A stretch of DNA of 8,295 nucleotides from DATGKD01 sp035294855 (GCA_035294855.1 DATGKD010000134.1:1-8295), one strand, 5' to 3'; numbered from the stretch's first letter, positions 1 to 6,468 are shown. Program-made: numbers and translations. The notes: a model not told the origin generated them from the sequence alone.

Positions 1-294
1 AAGCCGCAGTTCGAGGCGGGCCGGGCCGCCGCGGACAAGGGCAGAGGTGTCGTGCGCGACCCCGCCGTCCGGCGGGCGGCCCTCGGCCGTGTCGCCTCCG
101 CCTTCGAGGCGGCCGGGGCAGCCATCATGGGGGCGATGGCCTCCCCGCTGCTCGGTCCCGCCGGCAATGCCGAGTTCTTCCTGCACGTCCGGGCCGGAGC
201 CCGCAGTGACCACGGCGCAAAGGACCTCCCCCCCGGGGCCACCACCGAAGCCGCGCTCGATGCCGCCGTACGAGCGGCGCCCGACGCCGGGTAG
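1..294 (+). CDS. tlyA: TlyA-type 2'-O-methyltransferase of rRNA, 3' end only (partial)
   Basis: The frame is open from the first base and ends at TAG 292-294, giving 97 C-terminal residues; the N-terminal S4 RNA-binding domain and most of the Rossmann fold lie outside the window. The fragment begins with KPQFE, the conserved motif that carries the second lysine of the K-D-K-E catalytic tetrad in FtsJ/TlyA-like methyltransferases. It continues with GVVRDPAVRR and ends its fold with GPAGNAEFFLHVR, where the glutamate (about residue 58 of the fragment) would be the last tetrad member. Known family role: SAM-dependent ribose methylation of 16S and 23S rRNA, linked to capreomycin sensitivity in mycobacteria; some homologues are called hemolysins. 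A polar tail of about 33 residues follows the fold. nadK starts 4 nt after the stop, the same pairing as in mycobacteria, so cotranscription is likely. Identification rests on the C-terminal motifs and synteny. Confidence 0.88.
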   Translation, partial: KPQFEAGRAAADKGRGVVRDPAVRRAALGRVASAFEAAGAAIMGAMASPLLGPAGNAEFFLHVRAGARSDHGAKDLPPGATTEAALDAAVRAAPDAG

Positions 295-298
295 CGCC

Positions 299-1180
299 AT
301 GGCCGTCGTGGCATTCGTCGTCCACCCGCTTCGCCCCGAAGCCCGGACGCTGGCCGAGCGCGCCGGCAAGTGGCTGGAGGCCGGCGGTCACGCCCAGGTC
401 TTCTGGGAGGAAGGCCTCGACGCGACGGGCGCCGCCGCATCGGCCCGCCCGGAGGGATCGCCGACGGCGGACGACGCCGTGGGTGACGCCGACCTGGTCG
501 TCAGCCTGGGAGGCGACGGCACGATGCTCCGGACCGTCAATGTGGCCACGGCACGGGCGGTGCCGGTCCTGGGCGTCAACCTCGGCCACCTCGGCTACCT
601 CACCGAAGTCGAGCCCGCCGCGCTGGAAGAGGCGCTGGCGCGCTTCCTGGCGGGCGATTACCAGCTCGAGGAGCGCCTCACGCTCGAGGCGATCCTCGAG
701 CCGAGCAAGCCGGGGGTCGCGGGACAGCCACGCCCCCTGGTCGTCGTGAACGACGCCGCCATCGAGCGCACGGAGCCGGGCCACATGATCCGCGTGGCCA
801 CGGGCATCGAGGGCCGCCACTTCGTGACCTACGCCGCCGACGGCCTGCTCGTCGCCACGCCCACCGGTTCGACCGCGTACAACCTGTCGGTGCGGGGACC
901 GATCCTCTCCCCGGGGTTGCGCGCCATGGTGGTCGTGCCCCTCGCGCCGCACATGCTCTTCGACCGAGCGCTCGTCCTCGAGCCCCATCAGTGGCTCCGC
1001 TTCGAACTCCTGGGCCCGCACCCGGCCGTGCTCGTCATGGACGGGCAGAACGTGGCGGAACTCGGCACCGGGGATGTGGTGGTCGTGAGGGCGAGCCCCA
1101 TGCCGGCTCGCCTGGTGACCTTCGGCGACCGCGATTTCCACGCCATCCTCCGGGCGCGCTTCAACCTCGCCGACCGCTGA
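299..1180 (+). CDS. nadK: NAD kinase (ATP/polyphosphate-dependent NADP synthesis)
   Basis: The 293-residue product phosphorylates NAD+ at the 2' hydroxyl of its adenosine ribose to make NADP+, in the cytoplasm. Visible family signatures, in order: the N-terminal strand VVAFVVHPLRPEA (residues 3-15); GGDGTML at 71-77, the nucleotide-binding GGDGT motif with its catalytic aspartate; GVNLGHLGYLTE at 92-103; ND at 151-152; the glycine-rich block DGLLVATPTGSTAYNLS at 181-197; PHMLFDRALVL at 217-227; and DGQ at 248-250. Length is normal for bacterial NadK. The frame is open upstream to about position 47, but that part overlaps tlyA and has no family similarity; ATG 299 puts the conserved first strand right at the N-terminus, so I chose it. 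No clear ribosome binding site precedes it, and the 4-nt gap after tlyA suggests translational coupling. The usual GGPI after the glycine block reads RGPI, probably a lineage variant. recN follows 10 nt downstream. Confidence 0.96.
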   Translation: MAVVAFVVHPLRPEARTLAERAGKWLEAGGHAQVFWEEGLDATGAAASARPEGSPTADDAVGDADLVVSLGGDGTMLRTVNVATARAVPVLGVNLGHLGYLTEVEPAALEEALARFLAGDYQLEERLTLEAILEPSKPGVAGQPRPLVVVNDAAIERTEPGHMIRVATGIEGRHFVTYAADGLLVATPTGSTAYNLSVRGPILSPGLRAMVVVPLAPHMLFDRALVLEPHQWLRFELLGPHPAVLVMDGQNVAELGTGDVVVVRASPMPARLVTFGDRDFHAILRARFNLADR

Positions 1181-1190
1181 CGGGGACGGG

Positions 1191-2789
1191 ATGCTCGTCG
1201 AGCTGCGCGTGCGCGACCTCGGGGTCATCGAGTCGGTCGGCATCGACCTCGGCGCGGGCATGACCGCGCTCACCGGCGAGACCGGCACGGGGAAGACCTT
1301 GTTGGTGGAAGCGCTCGAGCTGCTCGTCGGGGGACGGGCCGACCCGGCGCTCGTCCGTCCCGGTGCGACCGAGGCGCTCGTCGAAGGGCGTTTCGTGCTC
1401 GACGACGAGGAGGTGATCCTGGCGCGCAGCGTTCCCGCTCAGGGGAGGTCACGCGCGTGGGTGGACGGCCGCATGGCGCCGGTTGCGGTGCTGGCCGAGG
1501 CGGGGTCGCGACTGGTGGACCTGCACGGCCAGCACGCCCACCAGTCGCTGCTCGACCCGGCTGCGCAGCGCCGGGCGCTCGACGAATACGGGGGCGTCGA
1601 CACCGCCCCGCTCGCCGCGGCGCGCGCCGAGTGGCGTATGCGCCGCGCCGAGCTCGATCAATTGGGTGGTGACGAGCGGGCCCGGGCGCGTGAGTCGGAC
1701 CTCCTCCGCTATCAGATCGGGGAGATCGACGCCGCCAAGCTTGCCAGCGCGTCCGAGGACGACGACCTCGACGGCGAGGAGGAGCGTCTGGCCGAGGCGA
1801 GCGCGCACCGCGACGCCGCCACCCGGGCCCTCGACGCGCTCGACGCAGGAGAGCGGTCGCCGGGCGTTGTCGACCTGCTCGGCACCGCCAGTGCGAGCCT
1901 GGCGGGACGCATCCCCCTGGCGCCGCTCGCCGAGCGGGTGGCCGCCCTGCAGGCCGACGCCGCCGACGTGGCATCGGAGCTGCGGCGGGTCGCTGAGACC
2001 TGGGAGGACGACCCGGTACGCCTCGAGGAGGTCCGAGCTCGCCGGCAACTGCTGCGCGACCTGTCACGCAAGTACGGCGACGGACCAGCCGGCGTGCTCG
2101 AGTACGCCGCCGAGGCCCGTCGCCGCCTGGACGAGCTGGACTCGGTCGACGCGCGCGCCGCCGCGCTTGCCGACGACATCCGTCGTGCCGAAGCCGACGT
2201 CCGTGCCGAGGAGGCCACCGTCGGTGCCGCCCGTCGCGCCGCCGCACCCCGGCTCGCCAAAGCGGTCGAAGCTCGCATGCGCACGCTGGCGATTCCCAAG
2301 GCGCGGCTCGAGGTGGCCGTGGGGGACGATGACCCCGGCGACGAGGTCACCTTCCTGGTCGGCGTCAATCCGGGCGAGCCGGTGCTTCCGCTCGCCAAGG
2401 TGGCGTCCGGGGGTGAATTGGCGCGCGCCATGCTGGCGTTGCGCCTCGTGCTGAGCGCCGCGCCGCCGACCATGGTCTTCGACGAAGTCGACGCGGGCGT
2501 GGGTGGGGAAGCGGCGGTCGCCGTGGGGCGTGCTCTCGCCGAGTTGGCGCAGACCCAGCAGGTTCTCGTGGTTACCCACCTTGCACAGGTGGCGGCTTTC
2601 GCGTCGCGTCAGTACGGCGTCCAGAAAGAGGTGGCGGGCAAACGGACAGTCGCCCGCGCGGCGGTTCTGGACGGCGACGACCGCGTGGTGGAGTTGGCGC
2701 GCATGCTGTCGGGGCGCCCGGGTTCGGAGACCGCCAGGCGCCACGCCGAGGAGCTCCTGGAAGCGGCGTCGCCCGCCGGTCGGGGGTAG
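1191..2789 (+). CDS. recN: DNA repair protein RecN (SMC-like ATPase)
   Basis: The 532-residue product is an SMC-family ATPase that acts early in double-strand-break repair with RecA, holding or bridging DNA ends. The two halves of the ATPase head lie at the ends. Walker A is GETGTGKT at 29-36, followed by the RecN-specific block DLHGQHAHQSLLDP at 110-123. The middle (about 140-360) is rich in Ala, Arg and Glu and forms the expected antiparallel coiled coil; it contains the family blocks LLRYQIGEID (171-180) and RQLLRDLSRKYG (285-296). The C-terminal half has the ABC signature region VASGGELARAML (404-415), Walker B TMVFDEVDAGVGG (427-439) and the switch histidine in VTHLAQVAA (461-469). All ATPase motifs are intact. 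The length is slightly short for RecN, usually about 550-590 residues, consistent with a shorter coiled coil. ATG 1191 is preceded by purine-rich GGGGACGGG and lies 10 nt after nadK, so the two are probably cotranscribed. No LexA box is visible in so short a gap. Confidence 0.97.
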   Translation: MLVELRVRDLGVIESVGIDLGAGMTALTGETGTGKTLLVEALELLVGGRADPALVRPGATEALVEGRFVLDDEEVILARSVPAQGRSRAWVDGRMAPVAVLAEAGSRLVDLHGQHAHQSLLDPAAQRRALDEYGGVDTAPLAAARAEWRMRRAELDQLGGDERARARESDLLRYQIGEIDAAKLASASEDDDLDGEEERLAEASAHRDAATRALDALDAGERSPGVVDLLGTASASLAGRIPLAPLAERVAALQADAADVASELRRVAETWEDDPVRLEEVRARRQLLRDLSRKYGDGPAGVLEYAAEARRRLDELDSVDARAAALADDIRRAEADVRAEEATVGAARRAAAPRLAKAVEARMRTLAIPKARLEVAVGDDDPGDEVTFLVGVNPGEPVLPLAKVASGGELARAMLALRLVLSAAPPTMVFDEVDAGVGGEAAVAVGRALAELAQTQQVLVVTHLAQVAAFASRQYGVQKEVAGKRTVARAAVLDGDDRVVELARMLSGRPGSETARRHAEELLEAASPAGRG

Positions 2790-2814
2790 CGCGTCCCCCG
2801 TCACACTCCGCCGG

Positions 2815-2826
2815 TACCCTCGCGTC
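2815..2826 (+). promoter_or_regulatory. Candidate -10 element for a leaderless transcript ahead of pyrG
   Basis: In the 75-nt gap after recN, TACCCT at 2815-2820 fits the actinobacterial -10 consensus TANNNT. It is followed by six bases and then GTG at 2827, which is where transcription would begin. No good TTGAC-like -35 sits at the usual distance; that box is often poorly conserved in actinobacteria. A second TANNNT (TACGGT, 2833-2838) lies 6 nt before an ATG at 2845 in the same frame, so the exact start is uncertain. The hexamer CGGTAC occurs twice, at 2812-2817 and 2835-2840. This is inferred from spacing alone. Confidence 0.4.
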
Positions 2827-2868
2827 GTGGACTACGGTACGGCGATGCCGGGAGGGCGCCGGGCATGA
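2827..2868 (+). CDS. Possible 13-residue upstream ORF overlapping the pyrG start
   Basis: A GTG at 2827 opens a 13-codon frame, VDYGTAMPGGRRA (Met at the GTG if used), ending at TGA 2866-2868. The stop overlaps the pyrG start codon in an ATGA arrangement, which classically allows a terminating ribosome to restart. The GTG lies 6 nt after a TANNNT hexamer and has no Shine-Dalgarno sequence of its own, as expected for leaderless translation. An internal ATG at 2845 would give the shorter MPGGRRA. The peptide has no recognisable function; if real it would act in cis, setting pyrG translation. A caution: this frame is open by chance far back into recN, so its openness proves nothing. The case rests on the -10 spacing and the exact stop/start overlap. 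Confidence 0.35.
   Translation: MDYGTAMPGGRRA
2851..2856 (+). promoter_or_regulatory. Ribosome binding site of pyrG
   Basis: GGAGGG at 2851-2856, 8 nt before ATG 2865, is the strongest Shine-Dalgarno sequence in the window and supports this start for pyrG. It lies inside the putative upstream ORF. It would fall in the 12-nt loop of a possible small hairpin formed by CGGCG (2840-2844) and CGCCG (2857-2861). Confidence 0.75.
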
Positions 2869-4523
2869 CCAAGTACGTGTTCGTCACCGGCGGCGTGTCT
2901 TCCTCCCTCGGCAAGGGTCTCACCGCCTCGTCGCTCGGCCGCTTGCTCAAGTGCCGCGGCCTGCGGGTCACCATGATCAAACTGGACCCGTACATCAACG
3001 TCGACCCCGGCACGATGAACCCGTTCGAGCACGGCGAGGTGTTCGTCACGCACGACGGGGGCGAGACCGACCTCGACCTCGGCCACTACGAGCGCTTCAT
3101 CGACGAGGAGCTCAACCGCAGCTCCAACGCCACGACCGGATCGATCTACTCGGCGGTGATCAGCAAGGAGCGACGGGGCGACTACCTGGGCAAGACGGTG
3201 CAGGTGATCCCGCACGTCACCGACGAGATCAAGGAGCGGGTGAAGAAGCTCGCCTCCGACGACGTCGACGTCGTCATCGTGGAAGTGGGTGGCACCGTCG
3301 GTGACATCGAGATCGTCCCGTTCCTCGAGGCCATCCGACAGTTCCGCCACGACGTCGGGCGGGACAACGTGTGCTACGTGCACCTCACGCTGGTTCCGTA
3401 CCTGGCGCCGTCCGGTGAGCAGAAGACCAAGCCCACGCAGCACTCGGTCACCGAGCTGCGCAGCCGAGGCATCCAGCCGGACGTCATCGTCTGCCGCTCC
3501 GACCAGCCCATCTCCGACGCCTTGAAGCGCAAGGTCTCGCTGCTGTGCGACGTGCCCGCGCAAGCGGTGATCTCGGCGGTCGACGCGCCGAGCATCTACG
3601 AGATCCCGCTCGTCCTCCACGACGAAGGCTTCGACGAGGTGGTGTGCGACACGCTGGCGATCGACAGCGAGGTCAACCCGGTGGACCTGTCGACGTGGCA
3701 GAGCGTGGTGTCCCAGGTCTCCGCGTCCGAGCGGCCGGTGCGCATCGGGGTCGTGGGCAAGTACGTCAACCTTCCCGACGCGTACCTGTCGGTGGGCGAG
3801 GCCCTCCGCCACGCCGGCTTCCACCACGGCGCCAAGGTCGAGGTCGACTGGATCCAGGCCGAGCAGGTACCCGACCTCCTCGGCACCGACCGCATGCTGC
3901 AGCTCGACGGCATCGTCGTCCCCGGCGGGTTCGGCGAGCGGGGGATCGAGGGGAAGATCGACGCCGTCCGGTTCGCCCGCGAGCACGAGGTGCCCTGCCT
4001 CGGCCTGTGCCTCGGCCTCCAGGTGATGGTCATCGAGGTGGCGCGCCACCTCGTCGGACTGGAGCACGCCAACTCGCGCGAGTTCGACTCGATGACCCCC
4101 GACGCGGTCATCGACCTCATGGACGACCAGCACAACGTGGTCGACATGGGCGGCACGATGCGCCTGGGCTCCTACATCGCCCAGCTCGAGCCGGGTTCGA
4201 AGGTCGCCGAGGCATACGGCACCACGGTCGTCTCCGAGCGTCACCGGCACCGCTACGAGGTCAACCCCCGCTATCGCGCCGCGCTCGAAGAGGCGGGCCT
4301 GCTCTGCTCCGGAGCGTCACCCGACGGGCGCCTCGTCGAGTTCATCGAGCTGCCCGCCCATCCCTTCTGGGTGGGCACCCAGGCCCATCCCGAGTTCAAG
4401 AGCCGGCCGGACCGCCCCCATCCGCTGTTCCGGGAGCTCCTGGCGGCGGCGCTGGTGCGCGCCGAGGGCCGCCTGCCGCGCCTCATCCCCATCGACACCG
4501 ACGTCGGTGCCGCCAACGCCTGA
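2865..4523 (+). CDS. pyrG: CTP synthase (glutamine-hydrolysing)
   Basis: The 552-residue enzyme makes CTP from UTP, ATP and glutamine, the last step of de novo pyrimidine nucleotide synthesis. The N-terminal amidoligase domain (about 1-270) opens with KYVFVTGGVSSSLGKGL (3-19), a P-loop-type ATP site. It continues with KLDPYINVDPGTMNP (39-53), HGEVFVTHDGGETDLDLGHY (56-75, metal and nucleotide contacts) and EVGGTVGDIE (140-149). The C-terminal class I glutamine amidotransferase domain (about 292-535) has the oxyanion-loop region GGFGERGIEGK (354-364), the nucleophile Cys382 in CLGLCLGLQ, and the His508/Glu510 pair in QAHPEF. Ammonia released there passes to the synthase site; the enzyme is a tetramer that can also form filaments. 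All catalytic residues are present and length is typical. The ATG is supported by GGAGGG 8 nt upstream. The last 17 nt overlap the Nudix gene, indicating cotranscription and coupled translation. It may be controlled by the small upstream ORF described at 2827. Confidence 0.98.
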   Translation: MTKYVFVTGGVSSSLGKGLTASSLGRLLKCRGLRVTMIKLDPYINVDPGTMNPFEHGEVFVTHDGGETDLDLGHYERFIDEELNRSSNATTGSIYSAVISKERRGDYLGKTVQVIPHVTDEIKERVKKLASDDVDVVIVEVGGTVGDIEIVPFLEAIRQFRHDVGRDNVCYVHLTLVPYLAPSGEQKTKPTQHSVTELRSRGIQPDVIVCRSDQPISDALKRKVSLLCDVPAQAVISAVDAPSIYEIPLVLHDEGFDEVVCDTLAIDSEVNPVDLSTWQSVVSQVSASERPVRIGVVGKYVNLPDAYLSVGEALRHAGFHHGAKVEVDWIQAEQVPDLLGTDRMLQLDGIVVPGGFGERGIEGKIDAVRFAREHEVPCLGLCLGLQVMVIEVARHLVGLEHANSREFDSMTPDAVIDLMDDQHNVVDMGGTMRLGSYIAQLEPGSKVAEAYGTTVVSERHRHRYEVNPRYRAALEEAGLLCSGASPDGRLVEFIELPAHPFWVGTQAHPEFKSRPDRPHPLFRELLAAALVRAEGRLPRLIPIDTDVGAANA

Positions 4524-5154
4524 CGCCGGGGTCGAGCGCGGCGCGGACGGCGGCGACCCCGGTCCGGGCCGGTTCCGCCAGCTGGGCGAGGAGCGCCGCT
4601 TCCAGGGTTGGCGCATCTCGGTGGAGGAGGCGACCTTCGAGACGCCCGACGGTGAGCGCTTCACCCGCGACATCGTCCGGCACCCCGGGGCGGTGGCCGT
4701 CGTGCCGCTCACCGGTGACGGCACGGTGCTCCTCGTCCGTCAGTACCGGGGGCCCATCGACGGCGAACTGCTCGAGATCCCGGCGGGCACGCGCGACGTC
4801 CACGGGGAGCCCCCCGAGGAGACGGCGAGGCGCGAGCTCGAAGAGGAAGCCGGGGTGCGCGCCGGGCGCGTCGAGCTCCTGGCGACGATCTTCAACAGTC
4901 CCGGATTCTGTGACGAGAAGACCGACATCTACGTCGCCGAGGACCTCGCACCGGGACACGCCGAGCGCGACGGCCACGAGGAGCGTTTCCTGGAAGTCGT
5001 CGAGGTCCCGCTCGACCAAGTGGACGAGATGATCCGCTCGGGGCGCCTCACCGACGCGCAGACCGTCCTCGGCCTCCTCCTGGCGCGCGCTCGCCCGACG
5101 GGCGGCGACAGATCCGGCGGGGAAGGCACCGGATCTCGAGGGCGGAGTAGGTGA
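4507..5154 (+). CDS. Nudix hydrolase, probable ADP-ribose pyrophosphatase
   Basis: The 215-residue protein probably cleaves ADP-ribose or related ADP-sugars to AMP and ribose 5-phosphate, removing reactive products of NAD turnover. The Nudix box spans about 94-117 and ends RRELEEEAGV with the metal-binding REUxEE intact. Its first part reads GTRDVHGE, so six residues instead of five separate the first Gly from Glu; as I recall, the mycobacterial orthologue Rv1700 has the same expansion. A proline in SPGF (Pro132) about 15-16 residues after the box is the mark of the ADP-ribose pyrophosphatase subgroup. The preceding strands GAVAVVPL (61-68) and VRQYR (77-81) are also typical. A polar, Gly/Arg/Ser-rich tail of about 20 residues ends the protein. 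GTG 4507 is the only suitable start before the conserved fold; the next in-frame GTG is at residue 39. It overlaps pyrG by 17 nt without its own good Shine-Dalgarno. Substrate is inferred; other ADP-sugars are possible. Confidence 0.92.
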   Translation: MPPTPDAGVERGADGGDPGPGRFRQLGEERRFQGWRISVEEATFETPDGERFTRDIVRHPGAVAVVPLTGDGTVLLVRQYRGPIDGELLEIPAGTRDVHGEPPEETARRELEEEAGVRAGRVELLATIFNSPGFCDEKTDIYVAEDLAPGHAERDGHEERFLEVVEVPLDQVDEMIRSGRLTDAQTVLGLLLARARPTGGDRSGGEGTGSRGRSR

Positions 5155-6119
5155 CACGTTCCCGAGCGCCGGTCGCGCCGACCGATGACGACGGCGCGCT
5201 CAGCCCGGCGTCGGAGGAGTACCTGACCTGGTTGGCCGTCGACCAGGGCAGGGCGCGCAACACCGTGGCGGCCTACCGGCGCGACCTGGCGTCGTACGAG
5301 GCGTCGCTCGCGGCGCGGGGCAAGAGCGTCGACGTCGCCTCGGTGGCCGACGTCGAGGAGCACCTGGCGGCTCGCCGGGGCGAGGGCTTGGCCGCCACGT
5401 CGCTCGCACGCGCGCTCGCCGCGCTGCGCGGGCTGCACCGGTTCCTGGTGGAGGAGGAATGGACGTCCGGCGATCCCACCGAGGACGTGCGGTCTCTCAA
5501 GACACCACGCCGACTCCCGAAGGCGCTGACCGAGGAAGAAGTGGACGCGCTGCTTCGGGCGGCGGACGGGGACGATCCCGCCGGCCGGCGGGACCACGCC
5601 ATGTTGGAGGTCCTCTACGGCACCGGGATCCGAGTCTCCGAGCTGGCCGGTCTGTCGCTCGCCGACCTCGGTTCCGACACGGGCCTCGTTCGCGTTCTGG
5701 GCAAGGGCGACAAGGAACGGCTCGTTCCCCTGGGGTCGTGCGCGCGGCGCGCGCTCGATCGTTGGCTCGGTCCGGGAGGCCGGCCGGAATTCGAGCCCCG
5801 GCGCTGGGCCCGGCGCGGCGACGCCGAGGCCGTCTTCCTGAACGCCCGGGGCGGCCGGCTCACCCGCCAGGGGGTGTGGGGGGTGCTCAAGAAGCGGGCG
5901 ACGTCCGCCGGGCTCGCGGACCGGGTGCACCCGCACGTCCTGCGGCATTCATGCGCGACGCACATGCTGGCCCACGGGGCGGACATCCGGGTCGTGCAGG
6001 AGCTCCTGGGCCACGTGTCGATCGGCACCACCCAGCTGTACACACGTGTCTCGCCGGAGCACCTGCGCGCTGCCTACGAGCAGGCGCATCCGCGCGCCCG
6101 CCTCACCGCCCCGCATTAG
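5151..6119 (+). CDS. xerD: Tyrosine site-specific recombinase XerD
   Basis: The 322-residue recombinase would act with a XerC partner at dif to resolve chromosome dimers at division. The N-terminal SAM-like DNA-binding domain (about 18-105) includes YLTWLAVDQGRARNTVAAY (24-42). The catalytic domain (about 122-315) contains every active-site residue: Arg161 in GTGIRVSEL, Lys185 in LGKGDKERLVPL, His262 and Arg265 in HPHVLRHS, His288 in ELLGHVS, and nucleophile Tyr297 in TTQLYTRVS. Length fits XerC/XerD. XerD rather than XerC is inferred from position, because xerD follows the Nudix gene in mycobacteria. GTG 5151 overlaps the Nudix stop in a GTGA arrangement and has GGAG 3 nt upstream, rather close, so translation probably depends on coupling. 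No dif-like 28-mer and no sign of an integrase-carrying element were seen; the housekeeping context argues against a phage or island integrase. Its stop codon TAG is part of the candidate -10 for the next gene. Confidence 0.94.
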   Translation: MTRSRAPVAPTDDDGALSPASEEYLTWLAVDQGRARNTVAAYRRDLASYEASLAARGKSVDVASVADVEEHLAARRGEGLAATSLARALAALRGLHRFLVEEEWTSGDPTEDVRSLKTPRRLPKALTEEEVDALLRAADGDDPAGRRDHAMLEVLYGTGIRVSELAGLSLADLGSDTGLVRVLGKGDKERLVPLGSCARRALDRWLGPGGRPEFEPRRWARRGDAEAVFLNARGGRLTRQGVWGVLKKRATSAGLADRVHPHVLRHSCATHMLAHGADIRVVQELLGHVSIGTTQLYTRVSPEHLRAAYEQAHPRARLTAPH

Positions 6120-6129
6120 TCTTCCCAAG
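6117..6129 (+). promoter_or_regulatory. Candidate -10 element for leaderless DksA/TraR-family mRNA
   Basis: TAGTCT at 6117-6122 fits TANNNT and ends 7 nt before GTG 6130. Its first three bases are the xerD stop codon. No Shine-Dalgarno sequence is present at a workable distance from the GTG; AAGG (6127-6130) runs into the start codon itself. The pattern suggests a separate promoter with transcription starting at, or within a base or so of, the start codon. No convincing -35 box is visible about 17 nt upstream, inside the xerD coding end. Confidence 0.42.
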
Positions 6130-6465
6130 GTGCCGAACGACGCTTCGACCGTCGATTACCGCGCCCTGTTGGAGGAGGAGCGCACCGACCTGCTCGCCAA
6201 GCTCGACGAGCTGGGTCTGGGAGCAGGCGGCCTGACGTACGACTCCAACTTCGCCGACTCCAGCCAGGTGACCGCGGAGCGTGGTGAGGTCGAGGCGCTG
6301 GGGGCCAAGCTCCGGGAGACGCTCGTCGAGGTCGAAGAGGCGCTCGCCAAACTGTCGGCCGGCACCTACGGCGTGTGCGAGGACTGCGGACAGCCCATCG
6401 ATCCTCTGCGGCTCGAGGCGAAGCCCGCGGCGCGCCACTGCATCGACTGCGCGTCCAAGCACTGA
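6130..6465 (+). CDS. DksA/TraR-family zinc-finger protein
   Basis: The 111-residue protein resembles DksA/TraR factors, which bind the secondary channel of RNA polymerase and alter initiation. Residues about 8-78 form the expected charged helical hairpin: DYRALLEEERTDLLAKLDEL (9-28) is one helix and ERGEVEALGAKLRETLVEVE (50-69) the other. The C-terminal finger has CEDC (83-86) and CIDC (104-107), a complete four-cysteine zinc site, with GTYGVCEDCG and RLEAKPAARHCIDC typical of the family. I chose GTG 6130 because the family fold begins right after it; upstream starts would add an Arg/Pro/Ser-rich stretch overlapping xerD in another frame. The tip between the helices reads NFADSSQVTAER; set by eye against the NFPDPVDRAAQ that I recall from E. 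coli DksA, it keeps one Asp but lacks the second Asp and the Ala that are important there. A DksA-like effect on polymerase is therefore not assured. It lies 10 nt after xerD. Confidence 0.88.
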   Translation: MPNDASTVDYRALLEEERTDLLAKLDELGLGAGGLTYDSNFADSSQVTAERGEVEALGAKLRETLVEVEEALAKLSAGTYGVCEDCGQPIDPLRLEAKPAARHCIDCASKH

Positions 6466-6468
6466 TCC

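Noticed and set aside
47..298. An 84-residue N-terminal extension of NAD kinase.
   Set aside because: It overlaps the tlyA end in another frame, is Pro/Ser/Arg-rich without similarity to NadK, and the normal NadK N-terminus begins at ATG 299.
125..1288. A 387-codon reverse-strand frame across tlyA, nadK and the start of recN.
   Set aside because: It runs opposite three well-supported genes, has low-complexity Arg/Ala/Gly/His composition and no recognisable domain.
2790..2864. CTP-sensing control of pyrG by reiterative transcription from a GGGC start, as in Bacillus.
   Set aside because: The only GGGC near the start (2861-2864) directly abuts the ATG, and there is no terminator hairpin with a T tract between a promoter and pyrG.
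3258..3275. A perfect 18-bp palindrome, GACGACGTCGACGTCGTC, inside pyrG.
   Set aside because: It encodes the run DDVDVV of a conserved strand in CTP synthase. Repeated Asp and Val codons in GC-rich DNA give such symmetry by chance, and the mid-gene position does not suggest an operator.
2832..4250. A 472-codon open frame on the reverse strand across pyrG, rich in Asp, Val, His and Leu.
   Set aside because: It is the antisense shadow of a certain CTP synthase gene. Long reverse frames are common in very GC-rich genes, and the translation shows no fold or motif.
3545..5032. A 495-codon + strand frame spanning pyrG and the Nudix gene.
   Set aside because: It is an alternate-frame shadow made almost wholly of Arg, Pro, Gly and Ala, and it conflicts with two genes that have intact catalytic motifs.
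5151..6119. The tyrosine recombinase as a phage or genomic-island integrase with an attachment site nearby.
   Set aside because: Neighbours are housekeeping genes in a conserved order, the size and motifs fit XerC/XerD, and there is no tRNA gene, direct-repeat pair or cargo.
6046..6129. A 28-residue N-terminal extension of the DksA/TraR protein.
   Set aside because: It overlaps the xerD C-terminus, has shadow-frame composition, and the family fold begins just after GTG 6130.
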